Shown piece by piece: positions 1 through 8,672 of a stretch of 64,000 nt of DNA (position 1 is its first letter; each line of letters opens with the position of its first letter). The stretch is taken from NCBI RefSeq assembly GCF_041434935.1, contig NZ_CP107964.1:1550001-1614000 (forward strand), given 5' to 3'. The notes under the pieces were generated by a model that saw nothing but the letters and a program-made list of their open reading frames with translations, was not told the DNA's origin and did not search any database. The translations under genes were made by a program, and so were the position numbers. Source of the stretch: Kitasatospora sp. NBC_00374. GTDB taxonomy: Bacteria > Actinomycetota > Actinomycetes > Streptomycetales > Streptomycetaceae.

Positions 1-1
1 C

Positions 2-979
2 GGGGACGTCATGGGCCGGGGGCTGGAGGCCGCCGCCGTGATGGGACAGCTGCGCTCGGCCGCGCACGCACTGGCCAAGACGGGCATGCCGCCGTGTCAG
101 CTGATGCAGGCGCTGGACGCGGTGGTCGCCGACCTGCCGGACCAACTGGTCACCTGCTGCTACCTGGTGGTCGACCCGGACGCCGGCGAGGTGGCGATCT
201 GTTCGGCCGGCCACCTGCCGGCCCTGCTGGTCTCCCCCGACAAGACGGTGTGCGAACTCCTCGCGCCGGTCAGCGTCCCGCTCGGGGTGGGCGACATACC
301 GCACCGGCAGACGACGCTCCCCGTCCCGCCGGGCTCCACCCTGGTGCTGTACACGGACGGCCTGGTGGAGACGCCGTACAGCGACCTCGGGGTACAACTC
401 TGCGAGCTGGCAGACGAGTTGGAGTGCGCATTCGGCGGGACGCCCAATCTGGAGGAGGTCGCCGACCGGGTGCTCCGGGCGATGCTGCCCCGGACGGACC
501 GGTACCCGGACGACGTGACGCTGCTGCTCGCCCACCTTCCCGCCCCGCCGCTGGCGACCGCCACCACCGAACTGCCCGCGCTCCCCGCCTCGGCGGCCTC
601 GGGCCGCCGCTTCCTGCGAGCCACCCTCCGCGAGTGGGACTGCGCCGGGGCCGAGGACACCGCCGGCCTGCTCAGCTCCGAGCTGATCGCCAACGCGGTC
701 AGGCACGCCCGGGGGCCGATCGGGCTGCGGCTGCACCGCACCGCGGCGGAACTGACGGTGGAGGTCTCGGACACCAGCCCCACCCTGCCGGCCCCCCGCC
801 TCGCCGACTGCACCAGCGAGGACGGCCGGGGCCTGTCCCTGGTGGAGGCACTCGCCTGCAGCTGGGGCGCCCGCCCGACCGGCGCCGGGAAGACCGTCTG
901 GTTCACCCTGACGCTCGACCGGGCGGGCTCCCGGACCGACGCCGTCCCGCCGGCCCCGGCCGCGCTCAGCGGGCCGTGA
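2..979 (+). CDS. SpoIIE-type PP2C phosphatase with HATPase domain (5' truncated by window edge)
   Basis: The frame is open from base 2, so the N-terminus lies outside the window. The visible start GDVMGRGLEAA is the metal-binding Asp motif of SpoIIE/PP2C phosphatases. YTDGLVE and YPDDVTLLLA, near residues 115 and 165 of the visible part, are the later PP2C motifs. The last 130 residues are an anti-sigma-factor-type HATPase, with the N-box in SSELIANAVRHA and a glycine box in SEDGRGLSLVEA. Family members switch anti-sigma/anti-anti-sigma partners, usually under stress or development. PAS or GAF sensor domains probably precede it. The stop overlaps the convergent MMPL remnant by 14 bp. A second protein of this family lies at 58081-60522. 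Confidence 0.9.
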   Translation, partial: GDVMGRGLEAAAVMGQLRSAAHALAKTGMPPCQLMQALDAVVADLPDQLVTCCYLVVDPDAGEVAICSAGHLPALLVSPDKTVCELLAPVSVPLGVGDIPHRQTTLPVPPGSTLVLYTDGLVETPYSDLGVQLCELADELECAFGGTPNLEEVADRVLRAMLPRTDRYPDDVTLLLAHLPAPPLATATTELPALPASAASGRRFLRATLREWDCAGAEDTAGLLSSELIANAVRHARGPIGLRLHRTAAELTVEVSDTSPTLPAPRLADCTSEDGRGLSLVEALACSWGARPTGAGKTVWFTLTLDRAGSRTDAVPPAPAALSGP

Positions 980-1404
980 TCCGGTCCGGCTCCGGGGCCG
1001 GGGCGGCCGGCTGGTGGTGGTGCGGGTGCCGGTGGTGCGGCTGGTGGTCCGCGGCGCGGCCGGGGCGGACCGGCCACCAGATGCTCCGGCCCAGCAGCGC
1101 GGCCAGCGCGGGGACCAGCACCATCGACAGGACGAACGCGGAGAGCACGATGCCCAGCGCCATCGCGAAGGCGACCTGCTCGCTGCCCGGGGTCGCGGCG
1201 AGGCTGGCGAAGGAGCCGGCCAGCACCAGGCCGGCCGTCGCGATGGCCGGCGCCGTGTGCCGTACCGCGCGGGCCACCGCGGCGCGGGCCGACCCGGGAC
1301 GTTCCATCTCCTCGCGGATGCGGTCGCCGATCAGGATGTTGTAGTCGGTGCCGAGTGCCACCACGAACAGGAACAGCACCAGCGGGAGGACGAAGTCGAC
1401 GCCC
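966..1404 (-). pseudogene. MMPL-family transporter, C-terminal remnant
   Basis: About 146 residues match the last transmembrane bundle of MMPL/RND exporters: DFVLPLVLFLFVVALGTDYN, an amphipathic stretch, then GSFASLAATP and a long hydrophobic segment with FVLSMVLVPALAALLG, ending in a His/Pro-rich tail. Full-length proteins are about 700 residues, so the N-terminal periplasmic loop and at least six helices are missing. No start codon or ribosome site fits the truncated end near 1404. The DNA just beyond it reads as the tail of a different gene on the opposite strand, which points to a deletion. It is presumably not functional. Confidence 0.8.
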
Positions 1405-1440
1405 GGCCGGGGTGGCCGCCGAGCGGGCGGAGGCGCGTCG

Positions 1441-2151
1441 ATGACCGCGAGCCCTCGGCGGATCGGTGTGCTGATCGCCGACGACCAGCCGCTGGTCCGG
1501 CGCGGCCTGGCCCTGATCCTCGGCCCGGACCCGTCCTTCGAGGTGGTGGGCGAGGCCGAGAACGGGGCCCGGGCCGTCGACCTGGCCCGCCGGCTGCGCC
1601 CCGACGTGGTGGTGATGGACATCCGGATGCCCGTCCTGGACGGGGTCGCCGCGACCGAGGAGCTCGCGGGCGCCGTGCCCGAGTCCCGGGTGCTCGCCCT
1701 CAGCACCTTCGACATGGACGAGTACGTGGTCGCCGCGCTGCGCGCCGGCGCGTACGGGTTCCTGCCCAAGGACAGCTCCCCGGAGGAACTGGGTGCGGCG
1801 ATCCGCACCGTCCACGCCGGTGAGGCGGTCGTCGCGCCGCGCCTGCTGACCCGGCTGATCTCCACCTACGTACGGGCGCCCCGCGCTGCGCGGCCGCCCG
1901 CCGTCGATCCGGGCGAGCTGACGCCCCGCGAGGTCGCGGTGTGGCGCCTGATGGCCACCGGTCTCGACAACGAGGAGATCGCGCGGGCGCTGGACATCAG
2001 CCGGTCGACGGTCAAGAACTACATCACCAGCATCTTCGGCAAGCTCGACGTCCGGGACCGCGCCCAGGCGGTGATCGCCGCCTACGAGTCCGGGCTGGTC
2101 ACGGCCCGCGCGGCCGTCGACGGCCCCGCCGCCGGGCGGCCGGCCGGATAG
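1441..2151 (+). CDS. NarL/LuxR-family two-component response regulator
   Basis: A 236-aa protein with an N-terminal receiver domain (acidic pair DD near 14-15, phospho-acceptor in VVVMDIRMP near residue 60, Lys in LPKDSS near 108) and a C-terminal LuxR helix-turn-helix (LTPREVAVWRLMATGLDNEE, then DISRSTVKNYITSIFGKL). It should bind DNA after phosphorylation by a histidine kinase. No kinase is next to it. In the frame ending TGA at 1444, the ten codons before the start encode VAAERAEARR, which overlaps the ATG as an ATGA. This looks like the last trace of a partner kinase gene lost in the deletion beside it. The start ATG lies 37 bp from the scar, so its original promoter is probably gone. Confidence 0.9.
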   Translation: MTASPRRIGVLIADDQPLVRRGLALILGPDPSFEVVGEAENGARAVDLARRLRPDVVVMDIRMPVLDGVAATEELAGAVPESRVLALSTFDMDEYVVAALRAGAYGFLPKDSSPEELGAAIRTVHAGEAVVAPRLLTRLISTYVRAPRAARPPAVDPGELTPREVAVWRLMATGLDNEEIARALDISRSTVKNYITSIFGKLDVRDRAQAVIAAYESGLVTARAAVDGPAAGRPAG

Positions 2152-2381
2152 CCGAGACCTCCGGCCAAGCAAACACAATCAGGCAACATCCAACAGAACC
2201 TTGCGTCGCGACTCTACTGCAATGTCGCATGTGCAATTACACTCAACCCCGCAAGCATCCGCCAGGGCAACCACCGCTGGGGTCCACCGGCCTGTCCCCG
2301 ATCGCCGGCCACCCCGCCGACCCCTGTTGATTTCTGTTCGATCTTCTGCCTCACCCCCACGCCCCCTTCGGAGTCGCTTCC

Positions 2382-4493
2382 ATGCCCGCCTCACCCCGAA
2401 GAATCCACCGCCTGCCGAGCGCCCTGCTGACGCTGGCGCTCGCCGCCTCCGGGATCGCCGTCACGACCGGTGCGGCCGTCCTCGCCACGGCCGCCCCGGC
2501 CGCCGCGCTCGGCAACGGAACCGCCCTCACACCCCCGATGGGCTGGAACTCCTGGAACAGCCTGGGCACCCAGGTCAACCAGCAACAGGTCGTGCAGACC
2601 ATCGACTTCATGGCCGCCAACGGCCTCGTCGCAGCCGGCTACGACACCGTCACCATCGACGACGGCTGGTCCCTGATGCACCGCACCGGCCAGACCACCG
2701 ACCTGGTCCGGCACCCGGACGGCTCGATGCAGCTCTACGACGCGAGCGGCAATCCGGTCAGCGGCACCGACGGCGCCGGCCTCGACCCGACCACCGGCCA
2801 CCTGATCCCGGACCCGCGCAACTTCCCGTCCCAGACGGTCGACGGGCGGACCGTGAACGGCATCGAGTACCTGGCCCGGTACGCCCACGCGAAGGGCATG
2901 AAGTTCGGGCTCTACAGCACCGACACCTACACCACCTGCCAGGGCCACCCCGGCAGCCTCGGCCACGAGAGCACCGACGCCGCCGACTTCGTCGCCTGGG
3001 GCGTCGACTACGTCAAGTACGACGACTGCCCCTACGGCCCCCAGATCGTCGGCCCGGACGGGCACAACTACTACACCCAGGGCGAGGGCAAGGAGCTCAC
3101 CCGGTCGATGTACGCGCGGGTGCAGACCTTCCAGCGGGCACTCGACGCCGCGTCGGCCGCCCAGGGCCGGCCCCGGGTGGCCCTGAGCGTCTCCGCCCAG
3201 CCCGTCCACTCCGGGGTGCCGTACCTGCTGGCCGCCGACGACCCGGCCCGCACCGACCCGGTGATCCGCGCCGCCGGCACCCCCGCCTTCCAGGCGCCGG
3301 GGTACGCCCCCACCGGCGTGTGGTGCGGCCAGGTCGCGAACCTGTGCCGGATCGGCGGCGACCGCGACAGCGAGATCGACGGCGTCCTGTACAACGGCCA
3401 GCTGCGGACGGCGCTGGCGTACCCGGGCAACGTGCGCCAGGGCAGCTGGAACGACATGGACATGATGTTCACGGGCTGGAAGTACGCCTACGCGCTGTGG
3501 GGCACGCCCGCCGACACCTGCGTCTGCCACAAGCCCTTCACCGACGACGAGTCCCGCACCGAGATGTCGGTGCTGTCGATGATGGCCTCGCCGCTCATCT
3601 CCGGCGCCGACCTGCGCACCGCCGCGCAGACGGTGCAGCACCGGGACGGCTACACCTGGTCGACCGGCATCTCCGAGTCGAGCCTGGCGGTGTACAAGAA
3701 CCGCGAGGTCATCGCGGTCGACCAGGACCCGCTCGCCCAGCCGGCCACCCTGGTCGGCAACCCGCCGAACAGCGCCACCGACCCGATCGTCCTCAAGCGC
3801 CGGCTCGCGGGCGGCGACACCGCCGTCCTGCTGGTCAACCAGGACGGGGGCGCCGCCCGGACGGTCACCACCAGCCTGTCGGCGATCGGCGCGAGCGGCC
3901 CCGGCTACTCCGCCAAGGAGCTGTGGACGGGCGCACGGACCAACGTCACCGCCGCCGCGGGCGGTGCCATCAGCGCGAGCCTGCCCCCGCACGGCGTCGC
4001 CCTGTACCGGCTGTCGCCGCTGCCGGCCACCGTCCCGGCGGCGGTCGTCGACGACGGCCGCTACCACGCCCTGGCCGCCGGCGGCACCGGTGGCCAGGTC
4101 CTGGAGGTCGAGGGCACCTGCAGCTCCCCGGTGGGCTCCAGCGCGGACGTCAACACCTGGTGGCCGACCCACACCTCCGAGATGTGGACCTTCACCACCA
4201 ACCCGGACGGCACCGTCCGGATCAGCGACAACTGCGCCACCGGCACCCACGTGCACACCGTGCTCGCCGCCGGCACCTCGCCGGGCAACAGCGCCTACCT
4301 GCTCGACTACTCGCCCGGCAACCCCTGGCAGGAGTGGCGGGTCGTCCAGAACACCGCGACCGGCGCCCTGATCATCACCAACGTCGCCACCGGCCTGGTG
4401 CTCGACACCGCCGGCCCGGCCGCCGGGTCCAGGGCGGTGACCAACACCGCGGACGGAGCCGCGCCGGGCCAGTCCTGGACGGCGGTGTCCTGA
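2382..4493 (+). CDS. Secreted GH27 alpha-galactosidase with ricin-type beta-trefoil tail
   Basis: A 703-aa secreted glycosidase. Residues 1-43 form a signal peptide (basic RRIHR, hydrophobic core, Ala-rich cleavage region). Residues 46-400 are a GH27 barrel: TPPMGWNSWNS near 50, TIDDGW near 91, the nucleophile region VKYDDC at 211-216 (Asp214) and WNDMDMM at 356-362, which holds the acid/base Asp. A beta-sandwich follows to about residue 545. The final 150 residues (VDDGRYHALAAG..., repeated aromatic-rich blocks) look like a ricin-type carbohydrate-binding module. Expected activity is hydrolysis of terminal alpha-galactosides outside the cell. It stands alone and ends at a strong terminator. 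The 230 bp upstream hold only a TGCAAT direct repeat (2218-2223, 2232-2237). Confidence 0.92.
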   Translation: MPASPRRIHRLPSALLTLALAASGIAVTTGAAVLATAAPAAALGNGTALTPPMGWNSWNSLGTQVNQQQVVQTIDFMAANGLVAAGYDTVTIDDGWSLMHRTGQTTDLVRHPDGSMQLYDASGNPVSGTDGAGLDPTTGHLIPDPRNFPSQTVDGRTVNGIEYLARYAHAKGMKFGLYSTDTYTTCQGHPGSLGHESTDAADFVAWGVDYVKYDDCPYGPQIVGPDGHNYYTQGEGKELTRSMYARVQTFQRALDAASAAQGRPRVALSVSAQPVHSGVPYLLAADDPARTDPVIRAAGTPAFQAPGYAPTGVWCGQVANLCRIGGDRDSEIDGVLYNGQLRTALAYPGNVRQGSWNDMDMMFTGWKYAYALWGTPADTCVCHKPFTDDESRTEMSVLSMMASPLISGADLRTAAQTVQHRDGYTWSTGISESSLAVYKNREVIAVDQDPLAQPATLVGNPPNSATDPIVLKRRLAGGDTAVLLVNQDGGAARTVTTSLSAIGASGPGYSAKELWTGARTNVTAAAGGAISASLPPHGVALYRLSPLPATVPAAVVDDGRYHALAAGGTGGQVLEVEGTCSSPVGSSADVNTWWPTHTSEMWTFTTNPDGTVRISDNCATGTHVHTVLAAGTSPGNSAYLLDYSPGNPWQEWRVVQNTATGALIITNVATGLVLDTAGPAAGSRAVTNTADGAAPGQSWTAVS

Positions 4494-4516
4494 CCTGCGA
4501 CCGACCGATGACCTCC

Positions 4517-4550
4517 CCGGGAGCCCGGACACTCCTGTCCGGGCTCCCGG
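4517..4550. terminator. Strong hairpin between convergent genes
   Basis: A 15-bp perfect inverted repeat, 4517-4531 pairing with 4536-4550, around a 4-base loop. It lies 23 bp after the galactosidase stop and 30 bp before the convergent RNase H stop, so it can terminate both. There is no T-run, which is common in streptomycetes. Confidence 0.75.
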
Positions 4551-4580
4551 CGGCCTCGGCCTCGGCCCGGGACCGTCAGG

Positions 4581-5285
4581 TCAGCTCGCGGCCGCCGCGC
4601 ACTCCGGGTGCCCCCAGGCCTCCCCCACCTTGGTGATCTTGTCGCCCTTGCCGTACGGACGTGAGCACGGACAGGTGCCGGGGAACCGGGCCGACAGGGT
4701 CGGCCGGCGGCCGCCCGGCCGGGCGGCCGAGGTCGAGGCCGAAGCCGAAGCTGCGGGCTTCCGGGTGCTCCGGGTGCTCCGGGCCGCGGTGGCGCTCACC
4801 GGGTCCGGCACCGGAAGGTCGGCCGCGGTGCCGCCGGCGGCCTGCTGGGTACGCGCGGCGTCGCTCGCGGCCTTGTCGGCGATCGCGTTCAGCGGGTCGC
4901 CGTCCACCTGGTGCGCGGGCACGTACACGAAGGTGACGTCGCGGTCCTCCAGGAGGGCGTCGATGCGCTGGATCAGCTCGCGGTTGGCCACCGGCTTGCC
5001 CCCGGCCGTCTTCCAGCCGTTGCGCTTCCAGCCGGCCAGCCAGGTGGTGACGGCGTCGCGGGTGTAGGTGCTGTCGAGGCGCACCTCCAGCGGGACGGCC
5101 CGGTCGGTCGCCGCCAGCAGCTGCTCCAGGGCGGTCAGCTCACCGACGTTGTTCGTACTGTGCCCGAGCGGGCCGGCCTGCCAGCGCTGCGGCACCCCGT
5201 CGCCGTCCCCGACCACGAAGGCCCAGGCCGCCGGGCCCGGGTTGCCCTTGGCCGCTCCGTCACATGCTGCGATCACTCGTTCCAC
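4581..5285 (-). CDS. rnhA: Ribonuclease HI with C-terminal extension
   Basis: A 234-aa protein. Residues 1-145 are an RNase HI fold with all four acidic residues: Asp in AACDGAAKGNPGP, Glu in NNVGELTALE, Asp in VRLDSTYTRDAV and Asp in NAIADKAASDAA. It cleaves RNA in RNA-DNA hybrids. A low-complexity Ser/Ala/Arg linker leads to a 35-residue tail with CPCSRPYGKGD and GHPECAAA, a Cys/His set that may bind zinc; some streptomycete RNase H proteins carry such tails. I chose the GTG at 5285 because GAGG lies 5 bases upstream; an ATG one codon earlier (5288) and a start at 5327 are also open. Confidence 0.85.
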   Translation of the reverse strand: MERVIAACDGAAKGNPGPAAWAFVVGDGDGVPQRWQAGPLGHSTNNVGELTALEQLLAATDRAVPLEVRLDSTYTRDAVTTWLAGWKRNGWKTAGGKPVANRELIQRIDALLEDRDVTFVYVPAHQVDGDPLNAIADKAASDAARTQQAAGGTAADLPVPDPVSATAARSTRSTRKPAASASASTSAARPGGRRPTLSARFPGTCPCSRPYGKGDKITKVGEAWGHPECAAAAS

Positions 5286-5348
5286 CATGACCTCGATGAT
5301 CGCAGGCTTCCGGACGCACCCGCGCACCGACTCGGGGACGGATGGCGG

Positions 5349-6173
5349 TCAGCCGCCGGCCGTCTCGGCGAACCGCCTTACGTGGGTGAGCAGTTGGTGC
5401 GGGGTTTCGAGCTGGGGGACGTGGCCGGTGCCGGGCAGCAGCACGAACTCGGCGCCGGGCACGGCCCGGGCGAAGGCGCGGCCGTACGCGGGACCGACGA
5501 TCCCGTCGCTCTCGCCCCACAGCACGAGGGTGGGCGCGGTGACGCCGGCGAGGCGCTCACGCAGGGTCGGGTCGGTCATGGACGGCCCGCCGTAGACGCC
5601 CAGGGCCTGCCGGTTGGCGGCCAGGACGGCTCGTTGCGGTTCGGTGAGCGCGGCCGGGTCGAAGCGGAACAGGCTCGGGTCGTGGTAGCTCAGCCTGGAC
5701 AGCTCGACCGGCGAGAGGCCCGAGACGTCGGTGACGGGCGCGTCCGCGACGGCGATGCCGACGGCGTTGACCAGGACGGTGGCGCTGACGCGCGGGCTGT
5801 GCAGCAGGGCGAGTTCGGCGGCGATCCAGCCCCCGATGGAGTTGCCGACGACGGTGACCCGGTCGACGTCGAGCCGGTCGAGCAGGTCGCGGTAGAGCGA
5901 GGCGAGGCCGGCGACGGTGTCGAGCCGGTCCGGTCGCGGTGTGCCGGCGAAGCCGGGGTGCGTCGGCGTGATCACCCGGGCGGTGCCGTCGGCGGCCAGC
6001 AGGTCGGCGAAGGGGGCGACGGACTGCGGCCCGGCGCCGCCGTGCAGGAGCAGGTACACCCGGCCCGCGCCCTGCTGGGTGACGGTGGTGGCCACCGTTC
6101 CCGAGTCCGAAGAGCCGTGGTGGCGGAGGTGTTCGACCGTGGTGTGCGCCGCGGCGGGCGGTGTCGATGTCAT
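5349..6173 (-). CDS. Alpha/beta hydrolase
   Basis: A 274-aa alpha/beta hydrolase with a complete triad: nucleophile Ser in VVGNSIGGWIAAE, acid Asp in LWGESDGIVG and His in PGTGHVPQLETP. The oxyanion loop LLHGGAGPQS is typical of small-molecule esterases or C-C hydrolases; the substrate is unknown. The ATG at 6173 sits inside a 32-bp palindrome, with AAGG 9 bases upstream. A TTG at 6209 would add 12 residues but has a weaker site. It is divergent from a MarR gene 64 bp away, so it is probably the repressed target and may act on the MarR ligand. Confidence 0.85.
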   Translation of the reverse strand: MTSTPPAAAHTTVEHLRHHGSSDSGTVATTVTQQGAGRVYLLLHGGAGPQSVAPFADLLAADGTARVITPTHPGFAGTPRPDRLDTVAGLASLYRDLLDRLDVDRVTVVGNSIGGWIAAELALLHSPRVSATVLVNAVGIAVADAPVTDVSGLSPVELSRLSYHDPSLFRFDPAALTEPQRAVLAANRQALGVYGGPSMTDPTLRERLAGVTAPTLVLWGESDGIVGPAYGRAFARAVPGAEFVLLPGTGHVPQLETPHQLLTHVRRFAETAGG

Positions 6174-6203
6174 ATCAACAACCTTATATAAGCATGTTGA
6201 TAT
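6172..6203. promoter_or_regulatory. MarR-type operator (32-bp interrupted palindrome)
   Basis: Outer arms ATATCAACA and TGTTGATAT (9 bp, perfect) enclose a second perfect palindrome, CTTATATAAG, in the middle. The site is far more AT-rich than its surroundings and covers the hydrolase start codon, 34 bp upstream of the MarR start. A partial copy (TATAAACAACCTTA) follows at 6201-6214. Binding here would block hydrolase expression and could autoregulate the MarR gene. Confidence 0.75.
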
Positions 6204-6237
6204 AAACAACCTTAGAGCTGAGGGCTACCATCGCAGG

Positions 6238-6663
6238 GTGAGCACGTCACTCCAGGAACTCGGCCGGGCCGTGAAGCGGCTGCAGAACCGCCACCACAAC
6301 GCCCTCAACGCCGGCCTGCGCGAACTCGGCGTCAGCCTGGTCCAGTGGGACGCCCTGCGGCACCTCGACCAACGCCCCGACGCATCCCTGCACGACCTCG
6401 CCCAGCTGACCTTCCAGACCGACCAGGCCTTCGGCACCCTCGCCGCGCGCATGGTCGACCGCGGCCTGATCGAACGCGTCCCCGGACCCGGCCGGGCGGT
6501 GCGGCACCGGCTCACCGACCGCGGCCGCCAGGTCCGGCACGCGGGCGACGAGATCATGGAACGCGTCCTCGCCGAGTCCTTCGCACCTCTCAGCCCCGAG
6601 CAACGCGCCACGCTCGGCGGCCTGCTGGACCGCCTGCTGGAAGCCGACCCCGAGGGCGGCTAG
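6238..6663 (+). CDS. MarR-family transcriptional regulator
   Basis: A 141-aa winged-helix regulator. The MarR core runs from about 15 to 130: LVQWDALRHLDQRPDASLHD, the recognition region LTFQTDQAFGTLAARMVDRG, and the wing ERVPGPGRAVRHRLTDRGR. The GTG at 6238 gives the usual family length; longer open upstream sequence belongs to the hydrolase strand. It is divergent from the hydrolase with a shared palindromic operator, the classic layout of a ligand-released repressor. A hairpin follows its stop. Confidence 0.9.
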   Translation: MSTSLQELGRAVKRLQNRHHNALNAGLRELGVSLVQWDALRHLDQRPDASLHDLAQLTFQTDQAFGTLAARMVDRGLIERVPGPGRAVRHRLTDRGRQVRHAGDEIMERVLAESFAPLSPEQRATLGGLLDRLLEADPEGG

Positions 6664-6677
6664 CCCGAGGCGGCCGG

Positions 6678-6699
6678 GCCCCCGGATTACTCCGGGGGC
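6678..6699 (+). terminator. Terminator after the MarR gene
   Basis: A perfect 9-bp stem (6678-6686 with 6691-6699) and loop TTAC, followed by TTCTCGTT. It starts 15 bp after the MarR stop. The 150 bp beyond it, up to the RpiR stop at 6854, show no gene. Confidence 0.75.
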
Positions 6700-6853
6700 T
6701 TCTCGTTACGCCTGGCTGGCGTTTCGACGGACCAGCCCTGCCCGTAGAACGTGAACCTCACCACGCCGAACCTCACCACGCCGGCCGTGCCCGGCCACGC
6801 GTCGGCGCGGTGAGTCGTCGGAACGGGCCGGGGGACGCCGGGGGACGGGCCGG

Positions 6854-7774
6854 TCACTCGTCCGGGAGGAAGAAGACGTGCCGGTCGGCCACCTGCTCGT
6901 ACGCCTCCAGTCGTGCCTGGGTGCGCTCGGGCAGGGCGTCGGCCATGGACTGCAGGATGGTCGCGGTCAGCACGATCGGCGCGGCGTAGGAGTCGAAGAC
7001 CAGGCGGGAGCCGGTCCCGGCGCTGAGGACGATGTCGGCGGTGTGGGCGAGCGGGCCGAGCGGGAGGTCGGTGATCAGGGCGACCTTCAGGCCGGTCTCC
7101 TTGGCCGCCCGGAGCGCGGAGAGGGTCTCGTTCGAGTAGCGGGGCATCGCGAAGGCCAGCGCCCAGGTCCCGCCGGCCTCCTTGACCTGGAGCAGCGCGT
7201 CGTAGGCGACGCTGCCGCCGCTGGTGATCAGCCGCACGTCGGGGTGGATGCGCTTGGCGGCGTAGGCGAAGTACTCGGCGATCGAGACGGAGATCCGCAC
7301 GCCCAGCACCGCCATGGGCACCGAGTGGGCCAGGTTCTGGCCGACCTCGATCACGGGGGCCGGGTCGCCGAGGAGCTGGCGCAGGCCCTCCAGGTTGGCG
7401 ATCTCCGCGTCGACGGCGGCCTGCAGCTCGTTGCGGCGGATCTCCTCCGGGCTGTCCGGGGTGGCGGCGACCGCGCTCAGGGCGATCGGGTGAAGGGCCT
7501 CCCGCAACGCGGGAAAGCCGCTGAACCCGAGGGCCGAGGCGAACCGCGTCACCGACGGCTGGCTCACCCCGACGCGTTCCGCGAGGTCGGTGATCGACAG
7601 GAACGCGGCCTCGGTGATGTGGTCGAGCAGGTACTGGGCGATGCGCCGCTGGGCGGGCGACAGTCTGTGCCCGTCGAAGATCGCGAGGAGGCGGGCGGTC
7701 GGCGCCGCTTCCACGGCGGGCTGCGCCTGACGCGCCCGGCTCGGCGAGGTAGCTGTCCGCCGCCAGTTCTCCAC
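6854..7774 (-). CDS. RpiR/MurR-family regulator (HTH plus SIS domain)
   Basis: A 306-aa protein. Residues 25-105 are an HTH_6 domain (LSPAQRRIAQYLLDH, then LAERVGVSQPSVTRFASALG). Residues 140-280 are a SIS sugar-phosphate-binding domain (VLGVRISVSIAEYFAYAAKR, LITSGGSVAYDAL, VALITDLPLGPLA). The family senses phosphosugars and controls sugar or amino-sugar catabolism. The GTG at 7774 has GAGAGG upstream. No sugar gene sits next to it, so the target is unknown. Confidence 0.9.
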   Translation of the reverse strand: MENWRRTATSPSRARQAQPAVEAAPTARLLAIFDGHRLSPAQRRIAQYLLDHITEAAFLSITDLAERVGVSQPSVTRFASALGFSGFPALREALHPIALSAVAATPDSPEEIRRNELQAAVDAEIANLEGLRQLLGDPAPVIEVGQNLAHSVPMAVLGVRISVSIAEYFAYAAKRIHPDVRLITSGGSVAYDALLQVKEAGGTWALAFAMPRYSNETLSALRAAKETGLKVALITDLPLGPLAHTADIVLSAGTGSRLVFDSYAAPIVLTATILQSMADALPERTQARLEAYEQVADRHVFFLPDE

Positions 7775-7912
7775 GATCCACCTCTCCGTCGGGCCCCCTC
7801 GCGGGCCGCTGCGTATGAGGGTATGCGGGCCGGGCTCGGGCGGGGGCCGCGCACCGCCCCCGGGGGGACCGGGGTTCGGGGCACACCGGTCGGCGCAGCG
7901 GGCCGGGTCCCG

Positions 7913-8320
7913 CTACCAGGTGGTGCGGGGCAGGCCCGAGCCGTTCATCAGGGCGCGGGTGACCAGCCGGACGCTGCGGGCGGTGTCGTGCAGGACGCCG
8001 AGCTCGGTGGCGTACAGGCGGATGGTCTGCTCGATGACCTGGTCGGACATCCCCATCGCGCGGAGGTCGACGCGGGCGGTGTGCAGTCCCACCCGCAGGG
8101 CTCGCTGCTCGTGCTGGAGCTGGAGCTGGACGTGCCGGGCGAGGACGGTGTACTGGCCCGTCATCGTCCCGTACGACGAGTAGCGGGCCGGGAGGAGGTC
8201 ACGCAGCCAGCGCGCGGCGCTGCGCTCCCAGCCCGGGGTGCCGAACGGGCTGATCTGGCCGGGCCAGTCGGGGCCTCGGTAGATCGAGGTCCAGGCTGTC
8301 GTTCGGGTGGACAGGGGCAT
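7913..8320 (-). CDS. Hypothetical protein, 135 aa
   Basis: Not recognised. The ATG at 8320 has GAAGG upstream; earlier in-frame codons run into the regulatory region. The sequence is soluble and Arg/Leu-rich: an N-terminal aromatic patch (WTSIYRGPDWPGQ), a central helical stretch with QYTVLARHVQLQLQHEQRAL, and a C-terminal helix-loop-helix region with DQVIEQTIRLYATELG. There is no signal peptide or metal motif. It lies 138 bp beyond the RpiR gene on the same strand and diverges from the serine hydrolase. Confidence 0.6.
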   Translation of the reverse strand: MPLSTRTTAWTSIYRGPDWPGQISPFGTPGWERSAARWLRDLLPARYSSYGTMTGQYTVLARHVQLQLQHEQRALRVGLHTARVDLRAMGMSDQVIEQTIRLYATELGVLHDTARSVRLVTRALMNGSGLPRTTW

Positions 8321-8672
8321 TATCGCCACCTTCTCGTCGGATCGGCGTAGGCCGGGCGCCTGGCGCCACACGGTGCACAGCCGCGCGTGCCCCGCCAATA
8401 TGCACATATTCTCACACGATGGCAATAGGTATGAATCCATTCATACGTGCACGGTGCGCGACGGCCCCGGCCGCGGAGGGCGGCGCGGGACGGGGTCGGC
8501 ACACCCGGAACCGCGAACCTGGGGCGTGCGGCAGTGTTCACCGGCGCGGAGTCCGCCGTTCGCGCGCCGATGGCCCGATGATGCTGCCATGCGCCGCACA
8601 TGCGCCCTGCTGCCGCGCCCTGGGCGGTGGCTGACTGGGCATCTGCCACGATCAAGGAACGGGGGCGCTGCG
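8321..8672. promoter_or_regulatory. Divergent intergenic region with two palindromes
   Basis: This 352-bp stretch between divergent genes has no convincing ORF. It contains an AT-rich patch with an 18-bp palindrome, GTATGAAT-CC-ATTCATAC, at 8429-8446, and a smaller one, AATATG-CA-CATATT, at 8397-8410. Both lie upstream of the hypothetical gene at 8320 and are candidate regulator sites or promoters. The rest (8447-8672) is ordinary GC-rich sequence. Confidence 0.5.
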
